From Nostocoides_A vanveenii (lineage in GTDB: Bacteria; Actinomycetota; Actinomycetes; Actinomycetales; Dermatophilaceae): a DNA stretch of 64,000 bases. Numbering within the stretch: the stretch's first letter is position 1; each line of letters starts with the position of its first letter. Made by a program: the position numbers and the translations under genes. The stretch is taken from assembly GCF_039531165.1 (NCBI RefSeq), contig NZ_BAAAPN010000057.1:186001-250000 (forward strand). Direction: 5' to 3'. Shown here piece by piece: positions 17,644-26,788 of this stretch. The notes under the pieces were generated by a model. That model was not told the DNA's origin and ran no database searches. It saw only the letters and a program-made list of their open reading frames with translations.

Positions 17644-18969
17644 TCAGCCCGGGGTGCGGCCCCAGGCGACGGCAACCTGTGCGGCGTCGGCGTTTGTCGC
17701 GCTCGCGGAGCGGCCGTCGATCGCCTCGAGGAAGCTGTTGCGGCAGTAGATCTCGGGGTGACTGGTCCAGCGGTTGCGCCAGTCGGTGCTCGTGCAGTCC
17801 CAGGCGACGTCCTTGCCGCCCATGACGCCATAGGAGCCTTCGACGACGCGGTAGAACTGCACGACGCCCCATTCGTTGGCCTTGGGGTTGAGGATGCGCG
17901 CCAGGCGGGACGGGGGCGCGGTGCGCTGGTTGTTCTTGACCGACATCGTGTAGCAGGCGAGATTCTTGTTGTTGCAGCGCCCGCCCATGACCGAGACGGT
18001 CTTGACGAGATAGGGATAGGTCAGCACCGCGGCCCGGGTGTTGACCGTGGTGCCATAGACGCGCCCGAAGGCGAAACTCTTGGTGACCACGCGATTGGCG
18101 TCGGCGTCCATCTTGTTGTTGGGATAGTTGAACATCCCCCACGCGCGGGTGAAGCCCTTGCTGTTGAGGATCGGCACGGTGGCGCCGCTCTCGGTAAAGC
18201 GCTGGGCATCGGTCGTCATCTTGGTCATGTCGGCGTAGTTCATGCCCTGGGAGACCGCGGTGAATCCGTAGGACTCGCGCATCCGGGTCAGGTCCGTCCA
18301 GGTCGGCTGCAGCACCTGTTGCTGGTAGCACGTGCGGATGGTCGGGTCGGTCCGGTTGAGGATGACGCCGCCTTGGGCCTTCAGGCCCCGGCTCTGGAGG
18401 TCCTGAAGGTTCTGCTCCAGGGTGCGGGCGCCGGCGGGAACGATGGCGCAGTCGCCGCCCGCGGCGACCGACCAGTTGCTGCGGCCGAAGGCGATGGTGA
18501 TAAACGCATTGGTGGGCGGGGGCGTCGTGTCCTTTTGAAGGGTGAAGGTCGAGGTCGTCGGGGCGCTCTTGGGGTTGTCGGAGGTGACAACGAAGGCTGC
18601 CGCCCGGTAGCGGCCCGGATCCAGATTGCTGCCGGTGATCGTGTAGGAGCCAGCGATCTGGCTGTTGGGCGACAAGGTTGCTGCCAGGCTCTTGTAGGAC
18701 GTGACGAAGGTCCCGTCGACATTGCTCAAGTAGGCCGTGCAGAGGTCACTGGCGTTGAGCTTGCACAGCGCGACGCGCACTTCACGGACCGAGGCCTCGG
18801 CGCTGTAGCCACCGCGAACGATGACCGACGTGCCCGTGACGGTGCTGCCGTCGGTGGGAGCGAGGATGGTGGCCTTGGCCCCTGCGGCCGCGAGGGCAGG
18901 GACGGTGGTCGCGGCGACGGCGGCCAACCCGGTGGTCAGGACCGCTGCAGTGCGCATGGTGGTTTTCAT
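17644..18969 (-). CDS. Secreted protein with N-terminal Ig-like domain, function unknown
   Basis: 441 residues. Signal peptide MKTTMRTAAVLTTGLAAVA then cleavage near VPALAAAGA. Residues 35-145 look like a bacterial Ig-like domain (APTDGSTVTGTSVIVRGGY ... GRYRAAAFVVTSDNP). The remaining 290 residues start FITIAFGRSNWSVA, where a divergent polysaccharide-deacetylase-like strand is possible, and contain six or more cysteines that could form disulfides outside the cell. I do not recognise the C-terminal domain. The gene stands alone, with a 533-base region upstream holding palindrome copy B. Confidence 0.8.
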   Translation of the reverse strand: MKTTMRTAAVLTTGLAAVAATTVPALAAAGAKATILAPTDGSTVTGTSVIVRGGYSAEASVREVRVALCKLNASDLCTAYLSNVDGTFVTSYKSLAATLSPNSQIAGSYTITGSNLDPGRYRAAAFVVTSDNPKSAPTTSTFTLQKDTTPPPTNAFITIAFGRSNWSVAAGGDCAIVPAGARTLEQNLQDLQSRGLKAQGGVILNRTDPTIRTCYQQQVLQPTWTDLTRMRESYGFTAVSQGMNYADMTKMTTDAQRFTESGATVPILNSKGFTRAWGMFNYPNNKMDADANRVVTKSFAFGRVYGTTVNTRAAVLTYPYLVKTVSVMGGRCNNKNLACYTMSVKNNQRTAPPSRLARILNPKANEWGVVQFYRVVEGSYGVMGGKDVAWDCTSTDWRNRWTSHPEIYCRNSFLEAIDGRSASATNADAAQVAVAWGRTPG

Positions 18970-19502
18970 CGGGCTCGTACCTCACTCGTCGGGCGGACCG
19001 GGCCGTCAGGCTCGGGGCACTCTCGCTGGTTTTTGTTGAGCCGCAGCTGGTGCTGCGCGCGCTGGCGCTGCTGTGCGGCGTCGGCCAGCAAATGTCGGTG
19101 GCCCGGCCAGGGTACTCGGATCGGTGCCCCGTCGGGAAACGCGCGGGTCGAGAAGTGGGGGACTGAGCAGCGCGGACGGGGCCGGTGAGCAGCGCGGACG
19201 GGGGCCGACGGCGGGGGTGCGGCAACGGCATACGTGCTCGGGAATGATGATCGCCGGTGGATGCGTTACAGTTTTTCGCGCGTCGGGCCGCGGCAGCCCC
19301 GGGTCCCAACTAATAGCCGCTACGAGCGGCCACGCGCCGTGAGGCGCTCCCGGCCCGACGTGCGAATCTCCCCCGTTTCGCCCGCTGTGCCTTACGTCTG
19401 CTAGCAGCGTTTAGGGCTCCTCCAGCACGGCAGAACCTGCTTGACGTCACCTCAGTGCTGCTAGCAGACGTTAGCGACGGGGGACACCGCAGACGGGAGC
19501 CC
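18970..19502. other. 533-base intergenic region with palindrome copy B
   Basis: Holds the 85-bp palindrome at 19391-19475 and, at about 19164-19205, two copies of GAGCAGCGCGGACGGGG. No coding frame with a ribosome site was found on either strand. I checked for a c-di-AMP-type riboswitch because the downstream gene encodes a secreted protein, but saw none. Confidence 0.5.
19391..19475. repeat. Family I palindrome, copy B
   Basis: Outer arms ACGTCTGCTAGCAG (19394-19407) and CTGCTAGCAGACGT (19458-19471) are perfect. The inner arms do not match each other: the left one is like copy A (GGCTCCTCCAGCA), the right one like copy C (TGCTTGACGTCACCT), so this copy looks like a recombinant of two subtypes. 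Confidence 0.85.
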
Positions 19503-20147
19503 TCAGGACAGGGTGCCGGCTCGCCAGGCGGCGGCCGCGCGTTCGAGGTCGGCGGCCGTGGTCAGCATCGACGCGGCCTGCTCTGTCTCGGCCCGCCCGC
19601 GGTCGGGATCCACGGCATCGGTGTCATGGGCCAGTTGGGCGCGCCCGGCGGAGACGACTCGGCAGAACGCACCCGCACGCTCGAGGGCAACGGCGAGATC
19701 GCCCGCGTACACCCCGGTCAAAATGGTGTCCACCAGCGCGCGCAGCTCGTCCGGTCCCGGGGGTTCGGCTACACCGGCCACGACATGGTTGAACTCGGCA
19801 ACGCGCATCCCCGCGGCATACTCGCGCGCCGCCGTGACGGGGGAGCGACGTACCCACTCGCGCAGCGCATAGAGCCGCCACAGCGCCCCGGGCAGGCTGC
19901 GCGCGGGGCGGGCGGACCAGAGGCTTGCGATGGTGTCCAAACCCAACTCGTCGACGATCGCGACGAGTCGTTCGGTGACCACCGGGTCGTGGGCTGCGCG
20001 TCCGACGCCGACGACGGCCGCGGCGCTCTGGTGGGCGACCTCGGTCACCTCGGCGGGCCCGGGTGCCGTGCCGCCATACGCCTCCATCGCGCGCAGCCCA
20101 AAATGAGCCGGGCGCCGTGGCCGGTCACGGCCGGGTGGGGTGGTCAC
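19503..20147 (-). CDS. Conserved actinobacterial protein, function unknown
   Basis: 214 residues, mostly helical, no membrane segment and no cysteine cluster. The segment LPGALWRLYALREWVRRSP followed by AAREYAAG is of a type I have seen in uncharacterised actinobacterial proteins, but I cannot name the family. GTG start at 20147 has no strong ribosome site. High third-position GC throughout and a single uninterrupted frame support coding. A zinc-ribbon gene lies 55 bases upstream on the same strand. Confidence 0.75.
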   Translation of the reverse strand: MTTPPGRDRPRRPAHFGLRAMEAYGGTAPGPAEVTEVAHQSAAAVVGVGRAAHDPVVTERLVAIVDELGLDTIASLWSARPARSLPGALWRLYALREWVRRSPVTAAREYAAGMRVAEFNHVVAGVAEPPGPDELRALVDTILTGVYAGDLAVALERAGAFCRVVSAGRAQLAHDTDAVDPDRGRAETEQAASMLTTAADLERAAAAWRAGTLS

Positions 20148-20201
20148 GGGGTCTAGTGTCGCTCACCGGACTGGCCACCTGGCGACTTTGCCGCCGGCCC
20201 C

Positions 20202-20645
20202 TCAGTCGTCGAAGAGTTCGCTCAGGAACGAGCGACGCTTGCGATAGCCGTAGTGCGCCTTGGAGTGCTTCGCGTAAGGCGCCTGCCCGTATGCCTGCGC
20301 CGCCGGCCGGCCATAGGCCTTCGAGTAAGTTGCGTGAGGCGCCTGCGGGTAGCCCTGCGCGGCCGGCTGACCGTATGCCTGCGCCTGGCCACCGTAAGCC
20401 GGCGCGGCCGGCTGGTCGTATGCCTGCGGGGCACCGCCCGGGTAGGTCGCTCCTCGGTCCTGGGGTGCAGCCTGGCCGGGCTGGGCCGGGTTGTGCCAGG
20501 CCGTCTCCGCGGCCACCAACGCCTCGAGCTCGCCACGATCGAGGAAGAGCCCGCCGCAGCCCGTGCATTGGTCGACGAGCACGCGGTTGCGCTCGTAGGA
20601 ACGCATCGACGCGCCGCACTTTGGGCAGGTGAGGTCGGTGGTCAT
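20202..20645 (-). CDS. TFIIB-type zinc-ribbon protein with Gln/Ala/Tyr-rich tail
   Basis: 147 residues. The first 45 carry a zf-TFIIB ribbon: CPKC (Cys7, Cys10) and CTGCGGLFLDRGELEAL (Cys27, Cys30), the family signature. Residues 50-125 are low complexity built from imperfect repeats such as QAYGQPAAQ and KAYGRPAAQ, followed by a basic end (YRKRRSFLSELFDD). Function of such proteins is unknown. The tail codes the Ala-Tyr pairs repeatedly as GCA TAC, giving three GTATGCC copies (20287-20424) on the plus strand. The tail would be expected to be disordered. Confidence 0.85.
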   Translation of the reverse strand: MTTDLTCPKCGASMRSYERNRVLVDQCTGCGGLFLDRGELEALVAAETAWHNPAQPGQAAPQDRGATYPGGAPQAYDQPAAPAYGGQAQAYGQPAAQGYPQAPHATYSKAYGRPAAQAYGQAPYAKHSKAHYGYRKRRSFLSELFDD

Positions 20646-20803
20646 GACCGCTCAACGCGATGTCCTGGGTCGGGGGTTCCCGGTCGAAGCCCGGCAGTGT
20701 GCCGCACCCGGCAGTCCGCGCACAGGTCTGCGGTATAGCGGGCGGCCGGAGCGGACCGCCGGTGGGAGGGACGGCCTGGCCGACCCGCTACCCTTGCCCG
20801 CTG

Positions 20804-20875
20804 GGGCCTCTAGCTCAACGGCAGAGCTGCGGACTTTTAATCCGTAGGTTGCGGGTTCGAATCCCGCGGGGCCCA
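20804..20875 (+). tRNA. tRNA-Lys (TTT)
   Basis: 72-base cloverleaf: acceptor GGGCCTC/GGGGCCC with one G-U pair, D-arm AGCTCAACGGCAGAGCT, anticodon stem GCGGA/TCCGT with loop CTTTTAA (anticodon TTT), T-loop GTTCGAA. The discriminator A is followed by CGG, so CCA is not encoded. Confidence 0.96.
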
Positions 20876-20968
20876 CGGACGGATTTCGCTCGCCGCGAGA
20901 GCGTGCCGGGCGCGACGGCTGGCCGGCGCAAACCGGCTGGGCGAGCGCGCGCGCCTAGGGTGGATCGG

Positions 20969-21679
20969 GTGACCGTTCACCTGACTGCCCTGGCCCGCTC
21001 GGCGCGCGCCCCGGAGGTCCTTGCCCGGTTCTGGGGCGAGATGCTGGGTCGCGAGGTCATGGCCGAGCCCGTGGGCCTGCTCCTGCCCGGCTTCGAGACC
21101 CAGGTCGGGCTCCGTTTCGTCGCGGACCCGGCGCCCAGGGCAGCGGTCGACCGCGCGCATCTGCACCTGACCAGCACCACGCCGGACGACCAGCAGCAGA
21201 TCGTGGCGCGCGCCCGGGACCTCGGGGCGACGCCGCTCGATGTCGGTCAGCGCGCCGAGGAGGGCCACATCGTGCTCGCTGACCCGGAGGGCAATGCGTT
21301 CTGCATCATCGAGGCCGGCAACGCCGTCCTTGCGGGGACCGGCCTCCTCGGCGAACTCGCCTGCGATGGGACCCGCGACGTCGGCCGGTTCTGGGCGGCG
21401 GCCCTGACCTGGCCGTTGGTATGGGATCAGGACGAGGAGACCGCGATCCAGGCCCCGGCTGGGGGCACCAAGATCGCCTGGGGTGGTCCTCCGGTCGCGC
21501 CGCTGGCCACCTCGCCCCGGGAGCGCTTCGAGTTGGCGGTGGGGGCTGACGAGGCGGATGGGGAGATCGCACGGCTGCTCGCGCTCGGGACCACCCGGCA
21601 TACGGATCGGGCGGACGGCACGGCCTTCATGACCGATCCGGACGGCAACGAATTTCTGGTGGCGCGCTCGGTGACCTGA
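20969..21679 (+). CDS. VOC (glyoxalase-like) family protein, two domains
   Basis: 236 residues. Two glyoxalase/bleomycin-resistance (VOC) modules in tandem: the first spans VHLTALARSARAPEVLARFW to LADPEGNAFCIIE, the second GELACDGTRDVGRFWAAAL to MTDPDGNEFLVA. Both end in the DPxGNxF motif that supplies a metal ligand in many family members. Substrates vary from lactoylglutathione to antibiotics, and none can be assigned. The GTG at 20969 begins exactly at the first strand; the upstream open frame crosses tRNA-Lys and is not coding. Confidence 0.85.
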   Translation: MTVHLTALARSARAPEVLARFWGEMLGREVMAEPVGLLLPGFETQVGLRFVADPAPRAAVDRAHLHLTSTTPDDQQQIVARARDLGATPLDVGQRAEEGHIVLADPEGNAFCIIEAGNAVLAGTGLLGELACDGTRDVGRFWAAALTWPLVWDQDEETAIQAPAGGTKIAWGGPPVAPLATSPRERFELAVGADEADGEIARLLALGTTRHTDRADGTAFMTDPDGNEFLVARSVT

Positions 21680-21704
21680 ACCGGGCGAGATCGCCGGCGG
21701 GGCG

Positions 21705-22394
21705 TCAGCGCCGGCGCTCGACGTGCCCGTCGTCCAGGTGGTACTCGACGTCGGCCTGGTCCGCGCACCACGAATCGTGTGTCGACATGAGCACGGCAGC
21801 GCCCGCCTCGGCTTCGGCGCGCAGCAAGCCCACGATGATCTCGCGCGTCGTCGCATCGAGGTCACTCGTCGGCTCGTCGGCCAACAGGATGCTCGGCCGC
21901 GCGGCGAGCCCGCGCGCGACCGCCACCCGCTGCTGCTGGCCGCCCGACAACTCCTCCACGAGGTGCGTCCCGGAGTCGTCGAGCCCGACGAGGGTCAAGG
22001 CGGCATCCGCGCGCGCATGGGCTTCCTTGGCCGGTATGCCCAGCATCAGCAGCGGGACCAGGAGATTCTCGCGGGCGGTCAGCGGCGTCACCAGGGCATT
22101 TCCCTGCGGCACGAGGACAACCCCCGCCCGCGCTGCCGCCTCCCGGTCGGGCAGAAGGCGACCGGAATAGGTCACGCTGCCGCCGGTCGGTTCGAGCGCG
22201 CGCCCGAGAATCCACAACAACGTCGACTTCCCCGCACCCGATGGCCCGGTCAGCGCCGCGAAGGTTCCGGGCTCGACGTCCAGGTCGACCGCGTCGAGCA
22301 CCAGCCGCTCGCCCAGTCGCATCGTGATCGCGCGTCCGGCCACTGCCATGGGGGTCCGCGCGCCCGCCAGGGTGCCGGCGGGGTCGGTGCGCAT
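21705..22394 (-). CDS. ABC transporter ATP-binding protein
   Basis: 229 residues, one complete nucleotide-binding domain of the LolD/MacB type: Walker A GPSGAGKST, Q-loop VPQGNALV, signature LSGGQQQRVA, Walker B ILLADEPTS, H-loop STHD. It lacks membrane segments and so must pair with a permease. The obvious partner is the FtsX-like permease transcribed divergently at 22597, which has a second ATPase downstream. Start is ATG at 22394; a later in-frame ATG before AVAGRAITM would remove 15 unconserved residues. Confidence 0.88.
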   Translation of the reverse strand: MRTDPAGTLAGARTPMAVAGRAITMRLGERLVLDAVDLDVEPGTFAALTGPSGAGKSTLLWILGRALEPTGGSVTYSGRLLPDREAAARAGVVLVPQGNALVTPLTARENLLVPLLMLGIPAKEAHARADAALTLVGLDDSGTHLVEELSGGQQQRVAVARGLAARPSILLADEPTSDLDATTREIIVGLLRAEAEAGAAVLMSTHDSWCADQADVEYHLDDGHVERRR

Positions 22395-22596
22395 TCGCGC
22401 ACGCTAGCGCTTCTTGACGTATGCCGTGACCCCCACCCGCGCCCTGCGCCCACCCTCCGGGCCGACGTGTGCACACCCCGGAGACGCGGCGATGACGCCT
22501 GCCCGGGGGCCCGCGTCATCCACGGCTACGGGTTGTCGGCACGGCGCGATACGTTGCGCGTCAAGGATGGCGACGACCAGGGATGGAGGGCCGACG

Positions 22597-25500
22597 ATGC
22601 TCGCGGCACTGCGCTATCGCTGGGTCCAGGCGCTCGTCCTCATCCTGCTCGCGGGCCTCGTCACGGCCTGCTCGGTCATGGCCCCGCTCTACAACCGCGC
22701 CGTCGACCAGGCGATGGTGGCGGCGACCTTGGAGAAATCGACAGGCTCTGAGCGCGGCCTGCGCCTGTCATCGGGCAGCTCCTCCCAACCCGACCTGGCG
22801 CTGTCGTCGACGGCGCTCGATGACCTCGTCCCGGATACGATCCGAGAATATTTCGAGCCGCCGATCGCGGGATCGTCCGTCACGGTCAGACGGATGCCCT
22901 TGCTCGGGGAGCCCGAGGGGCGGCTGGTCTATCGGGCGGGCATGTGCGACCACGTGCGCTTCGTGAGCGGGCGCTGCCCGGCGCGGGCTCGAGAGATAGC
23001 CATCTCGGCCGCGCAGGCGAAGGCCTACAAGCAGGGCGTGGGTGCGTCGGTCGCGCTCGGCGAGTTCGACGGGTCGGTCAGCCGGCCGGAGGCCAGCCCT
23101 CGCGCGCGGATGCGGATCACGGGCATCTATGAGCAGGCTCCAGCGCCCTACTGGTTCGGCGAGGTGCTGACCGGTCGGTCGGATCAGCTGCTCGGCTTCG
23201 ACGCCATGCTCACTCCCGAGGCGACGTTGACCGAGCCGGCCGACGGTCCGGAGGCCGACCTTCAGCTGCCCTGGACAGAGGTGCATCACAGCGCTGACCT
23301 GGCCCTGCGCTCAGATCGCGTCGGTGCCGACCAGATCGCTGCTCTGGGTCGGAGCGTCGACGACCTCGTGAAGTTCCCGATGGGAGTCGATCGGGCCGGC
23401 ACCCTGGCAGCCGCCACCGTCACGGCCGGGAGCGAACTCCCTTCCATTGCCCGCGAAGTCGCGACCGGCGCGGACCAGGCCGGACTGACGATCCCGCTTC
23501 TGATGGCCCAGCTGGGTCTGCTGCTCGGTTGCGTGCTCTGGCTCGTCCTCGTAGCCGCAGCCGACCAGCGCCGCGGAGAGGTTGCGCTCGCGCGCCTGCG
23601 CGGTCGCGGTGCCCGCGGCGGCCGCCGGCTCCTGCTGATCGAGACCCTGCCGCCCGTCGTCGTCGGCGCGCCCCTCGGTGCGGCCTTGGCCCTGGGCCTG
23701 TGCAGCCTCGCCCGGCACCGGGTTCTCACCGGTCCACCGCCCTTGGAGATCCCCCAGTCGGCCTGGGTTGGGCTGGGTATCGCGGTGGCGGCGATGGTCG
23801 CCCTGGCCGTGCTCGCCGCCGCGCGCGTCTGCCGTGAGCCAGTCTCGTCACTGGTTCGCAGCGTGCCGCCGCGCCGGACCTCGGCCGGTCTCGGTGTGTT
23901 GGAAGCCGCGCTCGTCGCCGCGGCCGGCGCGGCCTTCCTGGCGTTGGTCACTGGATCAGTGGGAGGCCCGGTGGGTCAGGTCGCACCCACATTGCTCGCC
24001 GTGGCGGTCGCCGTCGTCCTGGCGCGCGTGCTCCCGGCCGGCTTCACCGTGATCGGCCGGGCCCTGCTGCGATCCGGCCGGGCGGCGTCCGGCGCGGCGC
24101 TCCTGGCGGCCGGGCGGCGGGGCAGCACGCGCTGGCTGATCCCCGTGGTGACGGTCGCGATGTGCTTGGTGGTCGTCAGTGCCGACGCCCTGGCCGTCGG
24201 CGCCCGCAATCGGCTCGGCCGAGCAGAGGTGGAAGTCGGCGCCCCGACTGTCCTGCACCTCGACACCGAGGATCTGGCAACGGTCGTCGCGGCGGTTCGC
24301 ACGGCCGACCCGGCAGGCGCTCATGTGACACCGGTTGCCATCATCGACCCGGTCAACGCCGACCAGGGAGCGACGATCGGCGTCGTCCCCGACGCCTTCC
24401 GGCGCCTGGCCCTGTGGCCTGGAGCGGACCCCGGCGGGTGGGCCTGGGACCGTCTGACCGCGCCCGAAACTCCCCCGCTGAGACTGACCGGCACGCGGAT
24501 CACCTACCGCCTGACCGCCCCCGAGTTCACCTCGGCCACCCCCGATCTGCTCAAGGTGCCGGACGCACTGGAGGTGGCCATCAACGTCGTCGGCGCAGAC
24601 GGCCGGCTGCAAGCCATCCCGATCGGCGCATTGCCGCGACGCGGGGCGGATGCACCACGGAGCGCCACGATCCCGTGCCAGGACACGTGCCGGATCGCCG
24701 GGCTCGGGGTCTTGGCGCCCCAAGGCTCCACCCCGGTCACCGGTGAGGTGTCCTTGACCGAGGTCCACGTCGACGGGCGCGGCATCGATATGGGCGACTC
24801 ACGATCCTGGACACCGACGACGGTGGATGGCACCGACCTCGCAGGCGAAGCCCGCTCGGGTGGGTTGACGCTCCGTTTCTCGAATGGCGGCGTCGATCAG
24901 GCCTTCTTGCCGCATGCCTCGATGCCCGCCGTCGTCCCGACCCTGACCACGCCGGCCGACCGGCCCAGCGCCGCCGGCGCCACCTATGCCGGAAGCTACC
25001 TCGATGGCGAAACCATGATGCAGGTCGCTCGCGGCGACGTGCCGTTCGTGCCGGGCGGACCCGACAAGGCGAGTGTGGTCAACCTCGACAATCTGCTGGC
25101 ACAAGGCTGGCGTGGCCGCGGAGCAGCCACGGTCTTGGTATATGCCGATTCCATCGACCCAGCGATCCTGGCACCCGTCACGGCCCGGCTCGCCGATGCC
25201 GGCGTGCACGTCACCGAGACCCGGCACCCGGGGCCGGTCGCGCAGGCATACGGGCGGAGCGCGGCGGCCTGGAGTCTCGGCCTGGCGTTCGCGGTGGGCG
25301 GGTTCGCCGTGCTGGTCGCAGCGGTCGGCGTCATCGTGCTTGCCGTCACCTCGTGGCGGGCCCGCACCCGCGACTATGCGGGTCTGCGCCTGGCCGGCAC
25401 CCGCCCGCGCAGCCTCGCCGTCCTGGCGCAACTGGAGACGCTGCCCGTGATCCTGGTCTCGGCCGGCGCCGGCGCGGCCGCCGGGCTCTGGGCCGCTCCG

Positions 25501-25689
25501 CCGGCGGTCGCGATGATGCCCATGTTCACCTCGCCGCCGCCGACCTACCTGATCGACCTGCACACGGCCTGGCTGCCCGCTCTGGCCGCCGCGGCCGCCG
25601 GCCTGGCCGTTCTTCTCCTCGTCGGTGCGCTGGCCGGACGGCCGGTCGCTACGCGGTCGGATGTGTCGCGATTGCGGGACTCGGCATGA
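22597..25689 (+). CDS. Large FtsX-family ABC transporter permease
   Basis: 1030 residues. One membrane segment at the N-terminus (WVQALVLILLAGLVTACSV), a large outside domain, a first FtsX block of three or more membrane segments (about residues 300-490, with LLMAQLGLLLGCVLWLVLV), another long outside region (about 510-870, itself starting with membrane segments), and a final FtsX block (LGLAFAVGGFAVLVAAVGVI on). This duplicated FtsX layout is typical of exporters or mechanotransmitters for lipids, peptides or cell-wall enzymes. ATG 22597 has GGAGGG at 22584-22589. The ATPase gene follows with an ATGA overlap. Confidence 0.88.
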   Translation: MLAALRYRWVQALVLILLAGLVTACSVMAPLYNRAVDQAMVAATLEKSTGSERGLRLSSGSSSQPDLALSSTALDDLVPDTIREYFEPPIAGSSVTVRRMPLLGEPEGRLVYRAGMCDHVRFVSGRCPARAREIAISAAQAKAYKQGVGASVALGEFDGSVSRPEASPRARMRITGIYEQAPAPYWFGEVLTGRSDQLLGFDAMLTPEATLTEPADGPEADLQLPWTEVHHSADLALRSDRVGADQIAALGRSVDDLVKFPMGVDRAGTLAAATVTAGSELPSIAREVATGADQAGLTIPLLMAQLGLLLGCVLWLVLVAAADQRRGEVALARLRGRGARGGRRLLLIETLPPVVVGAPLGAALALGLCSLARHRVLTGPPPLEIPQSAWVGLGIAVAAMVALAVLAAARVCREPVSSLVRSVPPRRTSAGLGVLEAALVAAAGAAFLALVTGSVGGPVGQVAPTLLAVAVAVVLARVLPAGFTVIGRALLRSGRAASGAALLAAGRRGSTRWLIPVVTVAMCLVVVSADALAVGARNRLGRAEVEVGAPTVLHLDTEDLATVVAAVRTADPAGAHVTPVAIIDPVNADQGATIGVVPDAFRRLALWPGADPGGWAWDRLTAPETPPLRLTGTRITYRLTAPEFTSATPDLLKVPDALEVAINVVGADGRLQAIPIGALPRRGADAPRSATIPCQDTCRIAGLGVLAPQGSTPVTGEVSLTEVHVDGRGIDMGDSRSWTPTTVDGTDLAGEARSGGLTLRFSNGGVDQAFLPHASMPAVVPTLTTPADRPSAAGATYAGSYLDGETMMQVARGDVPFVPGGPDKASVVNLDNLLAQGWRGRGAATVLVYADSIDPAILAPVTARLADAGVHVTETRHPGPVAQAYGRSAAAWSLGLAFAVGGFAVLVAAVGVIVLAVTSWRARTRDYAGLRLAGTRPRSLAVLAQLETLPVILVSAGAGAAAGLWAAPPAVAMMPMFTSPPPTYLIDLHTAWLPALAAAAAGLAVLLLVGALAGRPVATRSDVSRLRDSA

Positions 25690-26561
25690 CCGTCCCGCTG
25701 GCCGTCACGACCGTCGGCCTGGTTCACATCTATCGTTCGGAGGGCCACGACGTCGCCGCACTATCCGGCGTGGACCTGCGCGTCGCGGCGGGCGAGGTGC
25801 TCGGCTTGCTCGGCCCGTCGGGTTCGGGCAAGTCGACTCTGCTCGCCCTGGTGGGCGGCTTGTTGCGTCCGAGCGCCGGGAAGATCTTCATCGGCGATCA
25901 GGAGATCACGACCTTGGATGCGAGCGATCTTGACCGCTTCCAGGCCTCCCGGATCTCGTTGATGCTGCAGGGCGCGCGCCGCAACCTCGTGCCCTATCTG
26001 ACCGTCCGGGGCAATATCGATTTCGCGCGTCGGCAGGCGCTGAGCCTCGGCAGCGAGTTGCTCCCCGTCGATGGAGTGCTCGACTTGGTCGGCGGGGCTG
26101 GCTTCGCCGACGCCCGGCTCGACCGGCTCTCATTCGGGCAACTTCAGGTGGCCGCGCTCGCTGTCGCGCTGGCACCGGCGCCCGGCGTCCTCCTGGCCGA
26201 CGAGCCGACCAGTGCCCTCGATCATGAAGCGCGTGAGCGGATCCTCGATGCCTTGATGCGCGTCAACCGCGAGCAGGGCACCACGGTCGTTGTCGTCACC
26301 CACGATCCCGAGGTGGCGGCTCGTCTGCCGCGAACCGTCACCATCCGCGATGGCCGGATCGGCGGCGAAGGCCGCAGCGGCCGGGAGTATGCCGTGGTCA
26401 CTGCCGACGGCTTCGTCCCGCTGCCGGTCGACGTCCGCGCCGAGGTTCCGCCGGGCACGCTGCTGCGGATCGAGCGCGTGAACGGCGGGTATGTCTTCCG
26501 GCCCGAGATCCTTGGCCACGAAACGGGCGACAGCGTCACCGACCGAACGCGGGGCCCATGA
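25686..26561 (+). CDS. ABC transporter ATP-binding protein with altered signature
   Basis: 291 residues. Walker A GPSGSGKST, Q-loop LMLQGARRN, Walker B VLLADEPTSALD, H-loop VTHD. The signature motif reads LSFGQLQVA instead of LSGGQQQRVA, and the Q-loop region is unusual, so one composite ATP site may be weakened. About 60 extra residues follow the ATPase core (VVTADGFVPLPVDVR ... GYVFRPEILG). The ATG overlaps the stop of the FtsX gene, so permease and ATPase are made together. With the divergent ATPase at 21705 it may form a heterodimer on the same permease; that is inference. Confidence 0.88.
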   Translation: MTVPLAVTTVGLVHIYRSEGHDVAALSGVDLRVAAGEVLGLLGPSGSGKSTLLALVGGLLRPSAGKIFIGDQEITTLDASDLDRFQASRISLMLQGARRNLVPYLTVRGNIDFARRQALSLGSELLPVDGVLDLVGGAGFADARLDRLSFGQLQVAALAVALAPAPGVLLADEPTSALDHEARERILDALMRVNREQGTTVVVVTHDPEVAARLPRTVTIRDGRIGGEGRSGREYAVVTADGFVPLPVDVRAEVPPGTLLRIERVNGGYVFRPEILGHETGDSVTDRTRGP

Positions 26562-26593
26562 AACCCGCGTCCGCACCTCGCGCTGTGGAGGCG

Positions 26594-26788
26594 TTAGCTG
26601 GCGGGGTCCGTGTCGGCCTGGGCGCTGGGCGTGACCGACGCCCGAGTGATGCCCAGGGCCTCGTCGATCGCCGTGTCGTCGAGGGGGCCACCACCCGCGG
26701 AGACCGCGGCACTGAGCCCCTTCAACCACCCCGACTCGGCCGTCCTGGCCTCGTCAACCCCACCCGCGTCGGAAGAGTCGGTCGTCAT
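26594..26788 (-). CDS. Small protein, function unknown
   Basis: 64 residues, acidic, no membrane segment: begins MTTDSSDAGGVDEARTAESG and ends SAQADTDPAS. About nine in ten codons end in G or C, which supports translation. No ribosome site precedes the ATG, but TAGTCT sits 12-17 bases before it and could be the -10 element of a leaderless transcript. It converges with the ABC operon (32 bases between stops). I do not recognise it. Confidence 0.5.
   Translation of the reverse strand: MTTDSSDAGGVDEARTAESGWLKGLSAAVSAGGGPLDDTAIDEALGITRASVTPSAQADTDPAS

Noticed and set aside
18970..19390. c-di-AMP or other riboswitch ahead of the secreted protein gene
   Set aside because: No conserved core or stem arrangement found on the minus strand.
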